Assembly (NCBI GenBank): GCA_046313675.1
Contig: JBKBXU010000296.1
Coordinates: forward strand, 1 to 5,716
Reading direction: 5' to 3'
Length of the DNA stretch: 5,716 nucleotides
Source: JBKBXU01 sp046313675
GTDB taxonomy: Bacteria > Bacteroidota > Bacteroidia > Cytophagales > Cytophagaceae
The notes below the pieces were generated by a model. It was not told the origin of the DNA. It ran no database searches and was given only the letters and a program-made list of their open reading frames with translations. Below, in pieces: positions 3,973 to 5,716 of this stretch (position 1 is its first letter; each line of letters starts with the position of its first letter). The translations under genes were made by a program, and so were the position numbers.

Positions 3973-5716
3973 TTAATTTAACGGAAATTTAACATTGGCT
4001 GTTGTCCCTTCACCCGGGGTACTGTCGATCTCAATTTTTCCGTCTATTTTTTTAAGTGCACTGTTTACCAGGAATAAACCCATACCTGTGCCTTTGGAGT
4101 GCATACTTCCCCTGTAAAACATTTCATAAATACGTGGGATTTTCTCGTTTTCGATACCTGAACCGTTGTCTATAAATTTTAGCGTTAAAAAGTCCTGCTC
4201 TTTCTCAGCTTCTATAATCAGTTGGGGGTTTTCCAATGTTCGTTGCCGGAAGATGATTGCATTTTCTATCAAGTTTCCTGCTATGATGTTCAGGAGGTTT
4301 ATGTCATTATTTACATCCAGGTTCGAATCTACTTTTATATCAATGGTGAAATTGCCAGGGTTTTCTTTAGAGTATATCTGTTCGCATAGATCGGAGAGCA
4401 TTTCATGGACATTTATTTGAGATGGTTCAACTTTCTTTATCTGAATACGGGTTAGGTCACTTAAATCTATAAGAATGGTATCAAGCTTCTCTGCAAGGGT
4501 TTTTACCATCGAAAAATAGTTGGATGCTAAAGGATCCTTTATCTCATCTTCTGCCAGGTGTACCAAGCCCATCATGGATGTTAAAGGGCCTTTTAAATCA
4601 TGCGAAACTTTGTAAAGAAAGGTATTAAGTTCCTGTTTTTTTGTTTCAAGTTCTTTCTCTGTGTATCTCTGATCCGTAATATCCATCCAGGTACTCAGGC
4701 AACCTGTTTCTATGCCTTCATTGTTCTTTACCACGGTTTTATTAATTAATACATTTTTCTCTAAACCGTCTTTTGTGGTAAGGATAGTTTCATGTGGCAT
4801 ATCAGTCTTTCCGTTTTCTTTAATAGGGAAAATCTCAAAAGCGTCTTTATGTAAGAGCTCATGAATTTTATATCCAGATAAAGCACTAAAGCTTTTATTG
4901 TAAAAAATGATTTTACCATCATTGTCCGTATAAAGTACCCCGTCATTTAATGCCTGAAGAAGGGTGCGATAGTTTTCCTCACTTGTTCTGAGCTTTTCCT
5001 CAGCCTGCTTCCTCTCGGTAATATCCCTGCCATGAACTATAAATGATTCCTTCCCAAAGAAATTTCCCCGCCGGATGTATAGCTCCTGTATAAATGACTC
5101 TCCGTTTTTCTTTTTACCCCACCATTCAAAAGGATGCTTTTCTTTTTGCCAGCCTTTTTCCAGATAACCACTTGCTGATTCAGGTTTTTGTCTGGTAGAA
5201 TCCGTCAGAAAATTTACTGTGTTTCCTAAAATTTCTTCTCTGCTATAGCCATGAAGATGCGTGGCTGTTTGATTAACATCAATAAAAAAACCTTTTTCAT
5301 CTATAATATAAATCAGTTCTGAACTGTGGTTAAACAAGTCACGATAATTCTTCTCAGAATCTTTAAGACTTTCTTCCGAAAGTTTTTTTGAGACAACAGC
5401 AGAAAGTATATTGGCTATGGACTCAGAAAAAGTCCTGATTTCAGGATCTTCTTCCATAGGACTGGACCAGGCGAGACATAATACACCATATGGAGATTGT
5501 TTACCTGGTATCTGAATGGTCAATAGGCTCTGTATGTTTAATTTATCTAAAAAATCAGGGATTAAAAATGATTGCTCTTTAATTATTTCTTTGGTAAATA
5601 AGCTTGTAGCTGTTTGGAATGTGTAATTTGCCTGTCCAAATTGAGGTCTTGATATTAACTTTTGCTCCAGAAAAGAGTTTTTATTTCCAGAAAATGATTT
5701 TATAATAAAATGTTCC
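3973..5716 (-). CDS. GAF-PAS-PAS sensor histidine kinase (5' partial)
   Basis: The frame is open from the right edge (first full codon at 5715) to the TAA at 3973, giving 580 visible residues; the start is outside the window. Residue numbers count from the edge. Residues 1 to about 110 look like the C-terminal part of a GAF domain (SLLTIQIPGKQSPYGVLCLAW, then FSESIANILSAVVSKKLSEESL). PAS-1 is at about 120-234, ending in GRDITERKQAEEKL; PAS-2 is at about 246-347, ending in WMDITDQRYTEKEL. A short coiled linker follows. The HisKA domain has KVSHDLKGPL with the phospho-acceptor His372. The ATPase domain has the N-box NLIENA (Asn485), G1 DNGSGI (Asp516), F-box FYRG and G2 GTGMGL (from 542), so it appears active. 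No membrane segment or receiver domain is visible, which suggests a cytoplasmic sensor. Its ligand and response regulator are unknown. Confidence 0.93.
   Translation of the reverse strand, partial: EHFIIKSFSGNKNSFLEQKLISRPQFGQANYTFQTATSLFTKEIIKEQSFLIPDFLDKLNIQSLLTIQIPGKQSPYGVLCLAWSSPMEEDPEIRTFSESIANILSAVVSKKLSEESLKDSEKNYRDLFNHSSELIYIIDEKGFFIDVNQTATHLHGYSREEILGNTVNFLTDSTRQKPESASGYLEKGWQKEKHPFEWWGKKKNGESFIQELYIRRGNFFGKESFIVHGRDITERKQAEEKLRTSEENYRTLLQALNDGVLYTDNDGKIIFYNKSFSALSGYKIHELLHKDAFEIFPIKENGKTDMPHETILTTKDGLEKNVLINKTVVKNNEGIETGCLSTWMDITDQRYTEKELETKKQELNTFLYKVSHDLKGPLTSMMGLVHLAEDEIKDPLASNYFSMVKTLAEKLDTILIDLSDLTRIQIKKVEPSQINVHEMLSDLCEQIYSKENPGNFTIDIKVDSNLDVNNDINLLNIIAGNLIENAIIFRQRTLENPQLIIEAEKEQDFLTLKFIDNGSGIENEKIPRIYEMFYRGSMHSKGTGMGLFLVNSALKKIDGKIEIDSTPGEGTTANVKFPLN

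Noticed and set aside
5521..5523. TTG as the start codon of the histidine kinase
   Set aside because: The frame stays open to the right edge, and the upstream residues continue a GAF-like domain, so the gene is simply cut by the window.

Overview
The window reads as chromosomal DNA of a Bacteroidota member, probably of the Cytophagia/Chitinophagia type. The reasons are: it is AT-rich, clear Shine-Dalgarno sites are missing in front of most genes, one TAnnTTTG-type promoter box is visible, and the protein set (a nuclease-like BFN domain fused to a UVR motif, a short methylglyoxal synthase, a Lys/Ala-rich histone H1-like protein, a GAF-PAS-PAS histidine kinase) is familiar from that phylum. The placement is an inference from style and family resemblance; no search was run.

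Layout. Positions 2-343 (+) are the C-terminal end of the replicative helicase DnaB, cut by the left edge. A short TPR-like protein (350-673, -) converges on it. Divergent from the TPR gene is a + strand set: etfB (748-1485), etfA (1549-2511) and a BFN/DUF151-UVR protein (2528-3139), closed by a textbook intrinsic terminator (3151-3176). Methylglyoxal synthase mgsA (3190-3564, +) starts only about 13 bases after that terminator. It runs into a convergent gene for a histone H1-like protein (3561-3920, -), behind which lies a large sensor histidine kinase (3973-5716, -) cut by the right edge.

How the genes work together. EtfB and EtfA form one electron-transfer flavoprotein, which takes electrons from flavin dehydrogenases such as acyl-CoA dehydrogenases and passes them to the quinone pool. 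The BFN-UVR gene is probably co-transcribed, but a shared function is not evident. MgsA diverts dihydroxyacetone phosphate to methylglyoxal. The H1-like protein is probably a DNA-binding or compaction factor, and the kinase is a cytoplasmic-looking PAS/GAF sensor.

The most striking sequence feature is a perfect 32-bp palindrome (3547-3578) at the mgsA/H1-like junction. It contains both stop codons, so both unrelated proteins end in the same residues, IKKVD, and it looks like a bidirectional terminator built into two coding ends. Second-tier observations are substitutions at cofactor-contact positions in both ETF subunits and a terminator hairpin that may lie in the mgsA leader. I saw no CRISPR array, tRNA, rRNA, insertion sequence or phage gene, and no convincing undescribed multi-gene system.
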